From Acanthaster planci (lineage: Eukaryota; Echinodermata; Asteroidea; Valvatida; Acanthasteridae): a stretch of 64,000 nt of DNA. Below are positions 37,166-47,180 of this stretch, in pieces. A program made the position numbers and the translations under genes. Each line of letters begins with the position of its first letter. The first letter of the stretch is position 1. Under the pieces are notes generated by a model that did no database searches, had not been told where the DNA came from, and saw only the letters and a list, made by a program, of their open reading frames with translations. Where the stretch lies: contig NW_019091362.1 in assembly GCF_001949145.1 (NCBI RefSeq), forward strand, positions 3,982,519 to 4,046,518, in the 5' to 3' direction.

Positions 37166-38026
37166 GAGGTTTGGACCTGATCTTTGCTGATATGAATCTG
37201 TCAGATTTTGTTCTATATTTAGATGATTTACTTGTGTTCTCCTCAGACGTTGATGAGCATCTTTACCGATTAGACAAGGTGTTTGGCAGGCTGACTCGTG
37301 ATGGGCTAAAACTGATTGGCTCAAAGTGCCAGTTGTTCAAAAGCTCAATGACTCACTTAGGCCATATAGTGAGCGTCAACGGAGTGTCCGTTGATCCCAG
37401 CAAGGTAGCGCAAGTGAGAGATTGGCCAGTTCCTACTAGTGTGGAACGATTAAGGTCCTTCCTTGGACTTGTGTCCTCCTACCGGCGCTATGTCAAAGAT
37501 TTCGCTAAAGTAGCTGCACCTTTGCATCTGCTGACAGGCAGGGCTGCGTTAAAAGCAGGGAAGTCCCATGTGCCTTTCGATTGGACTTAAGCAAGCTCTC
37601 TGTGGGGCACCAGTTCTAGCGTAGCCGCGGTTTGATCGTGATTTTGTCGTTGAGGTTGATGCCTCACTTAGAGGCCTTGACGCGTGTCTGTCTCAGTACA
37701 ATGACAATGGCGAGCTGCACCCCGTGGCTTATGCCAGTCGCAGCTTGAGGGGGGCTGAGAGAGGATATTTCGATTTGTCTAGTTTCAAGCTGGAATTGCT
37801 CGCCCTAAAATTGAGGGTGTCAGAGAAATTTAGGGAGTATCTGCTGGGTAGGCACACTACACTGTGGACAGATAACAATCCTCTCGCCCATCTTCAGACC
37901 GCTAAACTGGGAGCCACGGAACAGCAATGGGTCGCCCAGTTGGCAGCTTTTGACCTCGAAATACGGTATCGCTCCGGACGTTCAAACAAGTGCGCATATG
38001 CGCTGAGCCGCAACCCATCGGACTAA
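37166..38026 (+). pseudogene. Reverse transcriptase (5' part deleted) and RNase H
   Basis: The reading starts with DLIFADMNLSDFVLYLDDLL, the palm motif with catalytic YLDD at 37216-37227, and continues through the connection domain (HLGHIVSVNGVSVDPSKV, RSFLGLVSSYRRYVKDFAK). Everything that should precede YLDD (fingers and most of the palm, roughly 150-200 codons) is missing, with protease sequence abutting at about 37165, so this is an internal deletion. RNase H follows with VEVDAS, AYASRSL and WTDNNPL, ending near ALSRN; stops at 37588-37590 and near 37621-37626 break the frame. Confidence 0.88.
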
Positions 38027-38339
38027 ACAGAGCCCGAGGCTACTGAATGTGTGCAATCTGTTACGCAGTGTACTACTTTTTCCCATGACCTATGCTGTAC
38101 CACAGTGCTTAAGCTTGCCCAGATGGATGAGGAAGGTCCTGTGGAGGACCCTCCCACGATAGCGTCGTCAGTGTTGCCATCCTATTCTCACTCAGATCTA
38201 GCCCTAATCCAAAAAGGCGATGAGGCACTTGGCGAGGTGTGGAGGCTATGGGAGCGCAAGTGGGACCCAGGGGAAGGTGGCTTGAATCTAAATCAAAATG
38301 CAAAAGAAGTCAAGAGTAGGTTAAAGCAGTGGCCTTAAA

Positions 38340-39699
38340 TAGTTGAGAGGCATGGTGTGTTGTACAGGGCAGTGATGAGTGACCCTGGCACTGGGCAAGT
38401 TCTCCAGTTGCTTGTACCAAAGCAACTGCAAGGTGAAATCATTAAGGCCGCCCATGACCAGTGGGGGCCATCAGGGCGTAGGGAGAACTCTTAGTTTGAT
38501 CAAAGACCGTTGTTTTTGGCCCGGAATGAATCTCCATGTAAAAGACCACATTCAAAAGTGTTTCCTTGCACTGTAGCGAAAGCCCCCACACCTGTAGTCA
38601 GGCCTCCAATGTGGCACCTCTTGGCGCTTCACCCTCTCGAGTGTTTGGCAATTGATTTTTTGAAATTAGATCAAGGGCATGGTAACATCGAAGATGTCTT
38701 AATCATGACGGACATTTTCACGAAGTTTACGTTAGCGGTCCCCTCTCAGAATCAGACAGCAGAAGTGGTGGCTCAGGTCTTGCACCTTCCCGGATCCACT
38801 CGGATCAGGGCAGGAACTTTGAGAGTCGCCTTGTGCTAGAGTTGTGCAGTCTGTACGGAGTACCCAAAACAAGGACCACCCCTTACCATCCACAAGGGAA
38901 TGGTCAAGCAGAGCGTTTTAACCGAACGCTCTGTGGCCTCATCAAATCTGTTGAACTCAAGAATCGTAGAAACTGGCCCAAGCTACTCCCACATCTAATT
39001 TTCATTTACAACAGCACCCGTCATAGCATAACCGGCTATAGGCCTACTCTCTTCACGCTCATGTTCGGCAGAAAACCATCCATTCCCCTGGATCACTTAC
39101 TTAAAATCGCATCAGGCGACTGGAGTGTAAATACCACCAAGCAACAAGCTAAGTTTGTCCAGAAAACCCTTGCTATTACAAAGGAAGGACTCACAAAGGC
39201 AGCCGAGAGGAATAAGCGCCAATATGACAAGTGCGCACATGCAGAACCACTATCAGTGGGTACCAGAGTACTACTTAAGCAGTGCCAGTTCACAGACCGG
39301 CACAAACTCAGTAATCACTTTGACACTGAGCAATATGTGATTGTTAGGCACAACGTAGATGGGGATTTTTATGCAGTCAGGCCTATCAGTGGTGGTAAAC
39401 AGAAGTGGCACAACCAGAAAATGCTCATTGTCGACCCTGGAGATGAGTTGCCGATTCCCGGGACCCCATTCCGAGATCTTCTCATGCTTGATGAATCTTC
39501 TGATAGTGCGCTGGACTCGGAAAATTCTGATGATGAAGTGTTGGTGGCTCCACCTTCATTATTGGAACGACCGATGCCCGCGCAGACACATGGTGGGGAG
39601 CCGCGGGAAAGACCTGCAGACTCTGCACCAGAGCCGAGACGTTCGGAGCGTCTCAGACAGAAGAATCAGCGGGGCCAGTGGCCTAATGGTATAACCTAG
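38340..39699 (+). pseudogene. Integrase, mostly intact C-terminal 288 codons
   Basis: The zinc-binding domain (H-x-H followed by C-x2-C, around 38450-38575) is split over frames. The catalytic core has Asp at 38654 (AIDF), Asp at 38803 (SDQG) and Glu at 38911 (GNGQAERFNRT), with 35 residues between the last two, as in Ty3/gypsy integrases. The last 288 codons (38833-39699) are one open frame and include a C-terminal basic/acidic tail. Frameshifts lie near 38460, 38570 and 38790. It would have inserted element cDNA into the genome. Confidence 0.9.
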
Positions 39700-40093
39700 C
39701 TTGATGGTAGCGATTGGTGAAAGAGGCTGCCTGGTTTACTCCTGTGATACGGGACATGGTCGTCACCACCTCCTTGACTGATCACTAACCATCACTTATC
39801 TGTAGGTATAGGTAGGCTTTCGTAGAGTTACGGTGAGTGTGTACTGGTGAGGAGATTGCCTGTGCCACTGTGAGGGTGCAGGACGTGGCGTAACGCCATC
39901 TCTGTATCCGGTGAAATCTCGTTGTGCTTTATAATATTTCATTTTTTTGTGTATTGGAAAATAGGTCTTTTCCAAGAATGTAGTTGTAGGCATTACTTTA
40001 ATGAGCAATACTTGGCTCAATGATATTTTTGATATGTTAACTGTTGATGTGCCCATGTCATAGGTCCTGGAGATACAAGCCCTCTAGTTATTT
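39700..40093 (+). other. Spacer between integrase and the SGNH ORF
   Basis: No ORF of note. It may hold the start of the mRNA region used to express the downstream ORF, but no splice acceptor could be selected with confidence. Confidence 0.35.
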
Positions 40094-40695
40094 ATGTGTA
40101 TTACTATGTCAAAGCAACCGCACGTATTTGGGCATTCGTTTGTTGCTCGACCATTTAGGGAGGCTCGGAGAAATGACCAAACTGCTCGCGAATTCATTGG
40201 CGTGCATGATGCCTGCACTTTATTTGCCGAGGGTCATCCAGGTCTCACCTACACTGGACTATTTGGAAGTGCTGAACATTATTTGAGAGAGATGAAAAAG
40301 AAGCCAATTGACCTTCTGGGGATCGACTTAGGTACTAATGACCGCTGCGATGTCGATGTTACCCCTGAAGTCCTGATGCAGAATACGATCCGGTTTCTTG
40401 GTTTACTTGAAGCTCAGGGGATTGCCCCTGAACACATTGCCATTCTCTCTTTATTCTGCGGACCAACATCTCGCGGCCTGGTCAGGTTGATGTAGCCACA
40501 TTCAACCATCGGGCTAAACAATTTAATGTTATGTTAGCGAGGGAGTTAAGGGCATACCCTAAAGTTTCTCAGTATGCACAAAAGAGGGTGAATTATCCGA
40601 AGTATATACACGACGATGGATGCCACCTGACAGGTGAAGGCATTACTAAGTATTGCCAGGGACTCAAAGAAGTTATCTATCGATACATCTTCTAG
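40094..40695 (+). pseudogene. SGNH/GDSL-type hydrolase ORF of the retrotransposon, one frameshift
   Basis: The ATG at 40094 opens a 133-codon frame containing GHS at 40130-40138 (block I, catalytic Ser) and GTND at 40331-40342 (block III, oxyanion Asn). After a single-base slip near 40455-40470 the neighbouring frame continues through NHRAKQFNVMLARELR to DGCH at 40615-40626 (block V, Asp-x-x-His of the catalytic dyad) and stops at 40695. The overall length of about 200 residues fits a minimal SGNH hydrolase or esterase fold. It lies between integrase and the 3' LTR, the place where envelope genes sit in some elements. SGNH domains are known in CR1 LINE ORF1 and some tyrosine-recombinase retroelements; its role is not settled. 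GHS replaces the usual GDS. Confidence 0.82.
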
Positions 40696-40978
40696 TTCAC
40701 TCGAGAACTAGTTACATATAACTTGGATATGTTCATTGCATTGTGTGATTATTGCCCTACATATACGATGCTGTAAACTTGTATTCTATTTATGTTGCGT
40801 AACACAGCCCGGAAACAACTTGCGTTGTTTGTAACTCATCTTAACTGGATGTATGTTACGTTGTACTGATGCTGGAAGTAAAGTTTCTCCAGTCATTATG
40901 TTAACGTTACTTAATGGGTATCATGCTCTGTATTTTATGTCTTGGAGGGCAAGTCCTTTTACATGTAAGCGTAGGGCT

Positions 40979-41533
40979 TGAAGTGATACACTACCTTATG
41001 TATTTTTTAGAGAGTTAAAATGTTTTGCATCTGAATAACTCCTTTTGAGTATAATGATATATGGATGAATGCTCCCAATCTTTCCTAATTCACATGATAT
41101 CTGTTTACCTTAACGAATGTTACATGTACATCTGAGATTATAATTGAATAATAGATGTATCTGGGACCACTCGGGTCGCGTGGTCGCTAAGCAGGGAACT
41201 TGTGGGGATGTGTATTTCATTTTCATGCACGCGCGATGTTTTCTCATGGCCTTAGATCTATTTTAGGGTTGACCTCATTTACATATGAACCTTATGCAGT
41301 TGGTCTCTCCCGCGCGTAGGGCACTTTGCCTTGAAATGCCTACGCTATTTATCAAATAAGTTCGGTGTTGACAATCACACGTAGTGACCTTGTTAATTGT
41401 CACAAATGCCTGTAAGTATAAGGAGTCTAATTATTTTCACTTTCACTCAATCTCCCTGTGTTATTTAATATGTTTATTAGCTGATAGCCCCACCTCCTGC
41501 TGTGCTAATACCACAGGCTCGGGTTTCACTACA
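40979..41533 (+). repeat. 3' LTR of the Ty3/gypsy element
   Basis: It is 555 bp, matching the 5' LTR with about 18 substitutions and one or two single-base gaps. The flank after it (TTTGT) does not match the bases before the 5' LTR, so no target-site duplication is preserved. Confidence 0.93.
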
Positions 41534-42536
41534 TTTGTTTAAATGTTAAGTAAATAAATTACTTATACTCAAGTATGTGTATTTGCATTTAAGAACAGAA
41601 AGCAAGATGCCAAAAATGCAGCCACAAATTAGTATCAAGTTGTTTTGGAGTCTTAATTTTTACTTGTCAATTTTACAGACTGAATTATTTTTATGCTATC
41701 TGGATTCGAAGAGGAATTTTTCCTTTTAGCATATACGAGATAAGATACATTGATATTTACTGAAGGAAGTACTTGGAAACATCGAAGACACTAATACTTC
41801 CAAACAGTACCACTATGTGATGGGGTGGAGGAGAGAAGGTACCTTTATCTACGGACAATAATTATCAGAATGTAGTTTCTGGGGGAAATTGCCGTTGGAC
41901 CCAAAGCCTGAATCCACGATACTGTCACGTATACGCTCTCTGTACGCTTGACGCAAGTGTACCATAACATTCGTGTGGTAGCGAACTGCATATGTGAAAA
42001 TCGTAAACACGACGTTAAGGCAGCTTTCAAAATGTCTCCAACTTTGCCTTATAACATAGCTGGACGTTTGCGGCACTAAAAGATGCAACAAAGATCATTG
42101 GTCATACATTTGCACTGCTCCAAACAACAACCCTATAGACCTTATGCGTATTGTGTCACATTAGAGGATATTTTTTCTTCCCCCAAGATAAGCTAGAGTA
42201 AACCTTTTCTTCATTCGCTGTAACTAGATTAAAATAACAAAGAATAGCCTCAAACACCGCCTGAACACATACGGTGTATTTAGTTTCGTGAACACGTGCT
42301 TAAGACTTGGCATTCACTCGATGAAGAATACGTAAGAACAGATTGAATGCCAACATGCCTCATAGCTGCAATTCATACGGAGCTGTCGAACGCTTTTCTG
42401 CTGCCTACATTATGCATGATCATGGGATTTGAGTCTCACGTGAACTGAATTTGTATACATGTCTAAGCGAGTCAAGCGCCAACAATTGCTTGGACTGGTA
42501 CACTACTGACTAATTCTGTTGTTTTCGTTTGCCTAC
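41534..42536. other. Intergenic DNA, nothing recognised
   Basis: AT-rich; the overlapping minus-strand ORFs at 41845-42091 have no motif or splice context. Confidence 0.4.
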
Positions 42537-42844
42537 GTTTGGATCAAAGATCGTATAGCGCCGAAGGCGCAAGATGGATAACTCTGCCCAAAAGATGTAA
42601 TTACCAAGGGCGCCATTAGAGCAAGCGATACGTCTGCGCAGTTTACGGTAATGTTTGGGCGCAGGCTCACCAGGTGCACGTGCCTGCTGCGGCGCCTGCG
42701 CCTGCGCCTGTGCATTAATATGCATTGTGCACGCGTATCGCTTGGTCAAATGGCGTCCATGCGATTACAACGTTTTACGTGTATTCTCAGTGAAGTTTGC
42801 CATCTTGCGTCGCTGCGCGGCGCTATACGATCTTTGGTTTGGAT
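42537..42844. mobile_element. hAT-type MITE with 8-bp target-site duplication
   Basis: The 292-bp element 42545-42836 has 19-bp perfect terminal inverted repeats, CAAAGATCGTATAGCGCCG. It is flanked by the direct repeat GTTTGGAT (42537-42544 and 42837-42844). An 8-bp duplication, ends of the YARNG type and a duplication fitting nTnnnnAn point to the hAT superfamily. A second inverted pair (GCGCCATTAGAGCAAGCGAT with its near complement around 42739) extends the foldback. The centre holds a GCGCCTGCGCCTGCGCCTG run. There is no transposase; ORFs here are by-products. Confidence 0.88.
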
Positions 42845-44019
42845 AGCATTCGTCGTACGTATCCACACGTGCTTTGAACGGTCCAAAACAAAAGAACACT
42901 AAAAACCTCTGGAACTGGAAGAAATGCAAAGTTGACTTACTGACCAATACGGCGGGCGATTCACAATAGCGCGCCTCCAAGAGTTTGCAATGCGTTGGCC
43001 AATCACCAATGCGTGTTTGGAAAGCCTCGACAGATTTTGCGCTTTGTGATTGGCCATTGTGAATTGCCTGCTGTTGCGATTCTCCCATATTTGCATTAGT
43101 AATCATCGGAGTGTGCACTTGTATGACGGATATACTCACGTCCGGTTCAAACAGGTTCAAGACAGTGTCGAAAGTGAATCTCTTCCGCATTGGTAGACAA
43201 GTGTAACTAAAATAATCCAGGTAAGCCGAAAACGAATCCAACAGGATACGTTTCCAAGGCCCCACTCCCCCAAGTCTCTGGTTTTGGGTCAGCACGCGCG
43301 TCGCTGTAGACCTGTGCATCGGCAAAATAAAAAGTTTTTTATTTGATACCCGTAGTCTAAAAGCCGTCAAATTTGCTTGATCGTCTTGTATCCTTCTACT
43401 GCGTAATTGCAACGTGCTTTAGATGGGTGCGGTTGAGTACAGTAAAGTAGTCCTTCTAGGCCCCATATATTTAGTCGGGGACTCGTTTTCAGATAACGTC
43501 ATTTCTGTATTACACATGTACATCAGGGAACCACACAAATGAGGTGAGCTTTATGTCCTGTGTACAAAGGCGGGCATTGCCAGGAAAGCTTTGTATTCGG
43601 CTCGGTAAATGGCCGCGAGTGGATTCAACGATCTCTATAAGCTGATTAAATAAGGACATTACGGGTCCAGATTTTATTATACACGTCCGTGATCTACAAG
43701 CTGAAAACGTTTTTAAACAGTAAATCGTGAGAAGGCAATCTACTTCAGTGTTGGTAGCGGCGGCACGTGCGTACAAACACATGTACGAGTACATGAACAT
43801 CATTTCTGGGAAAAAAGTGAGGAGAGAGAGAGAGAGAAAAAAAGTCGCCTCACCGCACCACTGTTGCAGCCATCCCCTGCCCAAAAACCAGAGAATTTGG
43901 GGGCCTATTACTGACCAGGATCTCCTCAAACACCTAATAAACCCTGTACACATACCTCAGAAAATCGTACCGAGAACAAACTTGATACTGGGGTATGTGA
44001 CAGTGGCGTGCCGGAAAGT
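42845..44019. other. Intergenic DNA with an imperfect hairpin
   Basis: An inverted pair lies at 42954-43006 and 43046-43067, whose right arm GTGATTGGCCATTGTGAATT is contiguous while the left arm is split by about 28 bases; both carry CCAAT boxes. A 215-codon minus ORF spans this and the MITE, but has no motif. A GA-rich run lies at 43819-43842. Confidence 0.4.
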
Positions 44020-44112
44020 AGGGGAATGGGGGTGGCGGATGGGGGTTTTTGGCGAGGGGGGAGGGGTGACTTACCCGGCTATGGGAAGTTTGAAGGCGGG
44101 GGGGGGGGCTGA
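44020..44112 (+). repeat. G-rich tract with quadruplex potential
   Basis: At least six runs of four or more G occur within about 90 bases (for example GGGGAATGGGGGTGG, then GGGGG, GGGGGGAGGGG and a run of eleven G). No gene is attached to it. Confidence 0.7.
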
Positions 44113-44854
44113 CACATATGAAACTATACAGGTGAAATGCTCATGATACAGATCCGTAATGTATAGTAGCCTACATGGGTAATATTTATTATATATCATA
44201 TTCATGCAACGTCTTATATCAAAACGGTATATTTATGACGCTTTTTGAAAAATAATGGTAACCTGGGAGACTTACATCCTGTCCTTGAGAGGATAAGTGA
44301 TGGCGATGTGCTCGTATAGCAGAGTAGGTAAATATGCAAGATCAAAATTATTCACAAAACTGCTGTGAATTGTAAACCTCCTTATTTCATGTTATTCTTT
44401 GAGATATGTCAAGTCGTTTTTCTTTGGCCGGACATGAGATTGTTGTTAGTTAATAACGGCTGCGGGTTTAATATTTTCTAATTCCACAAAGTTTTTTTTA
44501 GCATTTGCAAGAGGAGCATGCATTTCTAAGAGGTTGTTCAACGGAGGCAGTTTATAAAATCATTTGATTTAAATTCATCTTTGCTTTTACGTTCCTCAAA
44601 AAGTCATTATAAACCGAACCTCAACCCGCACTGCTCAACGAAAGTTTCACAGCAAAGATTAACGATGGTGGAGCAACGTGCCAAAAATGTTGCGAGAATC
44701 CTAAAGGCGAGGTAGTCACTATTAAAGAGTTCTTTAAGTTTCAACTGTGACGTATGTTTGCCTCGCAATTTATAGGAATTCGGCATCAATATTTAATGCT
44801 ACTTATAACAGCATCGAAGGTGACCTCGGCTTCCATTGCTCCCAAGAGAGTTAA
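44113..44854. other. Intergenic DNA, nothing recognised
   Basis: No ORF, repeat or site can be supported up to the assembly gap. Confidence 0.4.
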
Positions 44855-45510
44855 NNNNNNNNNNNNNNNNNNNNNNNNNNNNNNNNNNNNNNNNNNNNNN
44901 NNNNNNNNNNNNNNNNNNNNNNNNNNNNNNNNNNNNNNNNNNNNNNNNNNNNNNNNNNNNNNNNNNNNNNNNNNNNNNNNNNNNNNNNNNNNNNNNNNNN
45001 NNNNNNNNNNNNNNNNNNNNNNNNNNNNNNNNNNNNNNNNNNNNNNNNNNNNNNNNNNNNNNNNNNNNNNNNNNNNNNNNNNNNNNNNNNNNNNNNNNNN
45101 NNNNNNNNNNNNNNNNNNNNNNNNNNNNNNNNNNNNNNNNNNNNNNNNNNNNNNNNNNNNNNNNNNNNNNNNNNNNNNNNNNNNNNNNNNNNNNNNNNNN
45201 NNNNNNNNNNNNNNNNNNNNNNNNNNNNNNNNNNNNNNNNNNNNNNNNNNNNNNNNNNNNNNNNNNNNNNNNNNNNNNNNNNNNNNNNNNNNNNNNNNNN
45301 NNNNNNNNNNNNNNNNNNNNNNNNNNNNNNNNNNNNNNNNNNNNNNNNNNNNNNNNNNNNNNNNNNNNNNNNNNNNNNNNNNNNNNNNNNNNNNNNNNNN
45401 NNNNNNNNNNNNNNNNNNNNNNNNNNNNNNNNNNNNNNNNNNNNNNNNNNNNNNNNNNNNNNNNNNNNNNNNNNNNNNNNNNNNNNNNNNNNNNNNNNNN
45501 NNNNNNNNNN
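44855..45510. other. Assembly gap (656 N)
   Basis: A run of 656 undetermined bases, exactly the same length as the gap at 5954-6609. ORFs crossing it are artefacts. Confidence 1.
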
Positions 45511-45668
45511 TTGGGTGTTGAAGTCTTCACAATAATGAAGTAATCACTGCATGTACTGGAAGCTCATGAAGGGTGCCAATTGGCGACCCTCGTACAATAT
45601 GAACTACTCTGTCTAATCTATTTGCATGTATAAAATGGGTGTTGAAGTCTTCACGGTAATGATGTAGT
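45511..45668 (+). repeat. Tandem repeat edge abutting the gap (period about 124)
   Basis: TGGGTGTTGAAGTCTTCAC at 45512 recurs at 45636, followed by matching TAATGA sequence. Only one full period is visible; earlier copies are presumably inside the gap. Confidence 0.7.
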
Positions 45669-46629
45669 CTGGTACATCGATGAACACACAGCAAAGCAAC
45701 TTCACTTTTCTCTTATTAAATATAGGAGTCATGACAAAGGAGTATTACAGTTGAAACTATAACTCTGTATGCATTGAAGCCTAGTCTCTTTGAGTGCTTA
45801 TGTGTGTTTTGTATGAAAACTGAAAGTTGTTGTAACTGGTAGGCAGTTCGTTTTTTTGAAGCAACATATTTACAAAATCTTTTCTTTTTGGTAAACTGTA
45901 GGGAGTTTTAGGTTTTAATTGAAAAGAAGCACAATGAACTGGTAATAAAAGTTATTTTGTGAAATTAAGTTGTTTTCACTGTCGAAAATTTGTTTCTTTT
46001 TCCCGACGATGTGAGTTTTGAATGCAAAAATATTTCATAAATATTGAAGTCTTCCAAATTGGCTGTAAATAGTATATGACATATATAAAAGTGCTTTTAA
46101 ATACAAACGAAAATCATGTAGCCATTTTCAAAAAAAGCGCAATTCATTTTGGGACAAATATTTGATTATTGTATGTTTAGGACGAAAGCTGAGATTTGTA
46201 GAACCGAAAAGAGACAATTTTCCTCCAAACTCAGTTTGTTATTGCTGAATAACACAAGTTGCCGATTGCCAATAAATCCAAATGTTTCCAATCACGTTGC
46301 TTAATAGCAAATATTCATTCGCTACGGCGACTTGTTTCTTTCGCCATGCCTGTCATGGAGGATTTATCACTTGCAAATTTAATTGAATGACAACTCCTCT
46401 CTCCTCTTTCTCCTTATTCGCTTCTCGTATTGAAACACTTGATCCCAATAACGCAATGGTTAGGAGGCAATGCCGGAGGTGCAACCGTGGAATCCGTAGG
46501 CGTCTCGCCAATGATTGCAGATTTCAACCTTAAACGGATTAAGGTATGTCACTTTACCTTATCGAAGAATTACTGTTTGTAAGGCTCCATGACGCCATCC
46601 GTAGAAAATACTGGAAAAATGGATGGCGT
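45669..46629. other. Intergenic DNA, nothing recognised
   Basis: AT-rich, with no supported feature. The last part (46441-46629) could be earlier LINE sequence but shows no readable motif. Confidence 0.4.
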
Positions 46630-47180
46630 TATGGTTAGAACCCGTACAAGGTGGATGGAGCATGGAGAGAAACCATCGAAGGCTTTTTTAATCAGGGGAA
46701 GCATAACTGTAATAATAGGATTATTAGCAGAATTACTAAGGGAGACGGTACCGATTTAAAGACTTCTGTAGAAATTATTCAGGAGGCCCGGTTTTTTACA
46801 AGAAATAATACCCGTATTCAGAACACATGCCAGCCATTTATCTTTGGTCTGTTTTCGACAGTTTAAACCCCTAGTTTTTTTCAAATTTGACTATATAGGG
46901 AAAAAAGCGGCCCACTGACTCGTGAGGAAATATTGAAAGTTTTGAGGAATACTGAAAACAGCAAGTCTCCAGGTCCTGGTGGATTTACATTTGAATTATT
47001 CCTTTTTTTCTATGATTTATCATGGTTTCTCTTACGATCCCTCAATTTTGGGTACGATTCTGGTAGACTCTCAATCACCTAACTGCTCAGTATCATTACC
47101 TTGCTTCTAAAAAGGGATAAACCCTGTCAGTTCCTAAAGAACTGGAGATCCATTTCGTTATCAAATACTTCGTTTAACTT
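46630..47180 (+). pseudogene. L1-like LINE ORF2 relic (RT N-terminal part)
   Basis: From about 46650 the plus strand reads like the linker before L1 RTs (RIISRITKGDGTDLKTSVEI, then RIQNT). After frame changes comes EEILKVLRNTENSKSPGP with GGFTFELF, matching the family block N-K-S-P-G-P-D-G-F-x-x-E-F, then SIITLLLKRDKPCQFLKNWR and SISLSN, matching G-I-I-T-L-L-P-K and L-K-N-W-R-P-I-S-L-L-N. The catalytic block is not reached: the match stops near 47180. Stops and frameshifts show that it is dead. Confidence 0.8.

Larger units (their letters stand above)
34285..41533 (+). mobile_element. Ty3/gypsy-type LTR retrotransposon, inactive, with 3' SGNH hydrolase ORF
   Basis: Two LTRs of 556 and 555 bp, starting TGAAGTGATA and ending TTTCACTACA, enclose about 6.1 kb. 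Inside, in order, are gag with a CCHC knuckle, an aspartic protease (DTG), part of a reverse transcriptase (YLDD), RNase H, integrase (zinc domain and D-D-35-E core) and an additional SGNH/GDSL hydrolase ORF. RT before integrase is the Ty3/gypsy order. The LTRs differ at roughly 18 positions plus small gaps (about 97% identity), so the insertion is not recent. Every ORF except part of integrase is broken, and most of the RT palm is deleted. No target-site duplication is visible, and no clear primer-binding site or polypurine tract was identified. The sub-lineage is not resolved. Confidence 0.95.

Noticed and set aside
42765-43412. 215-codon minus-strand ORF
   Set aside because: It overlaps the hAT-type MITE and an imperfect hairpin, has no motif or splice context, and is explained by a low stop density in CpG-rich repeat sequence.
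44754-45543. ORFs of 235-255 codons
   Set aside because: Same artefact at the second gap.
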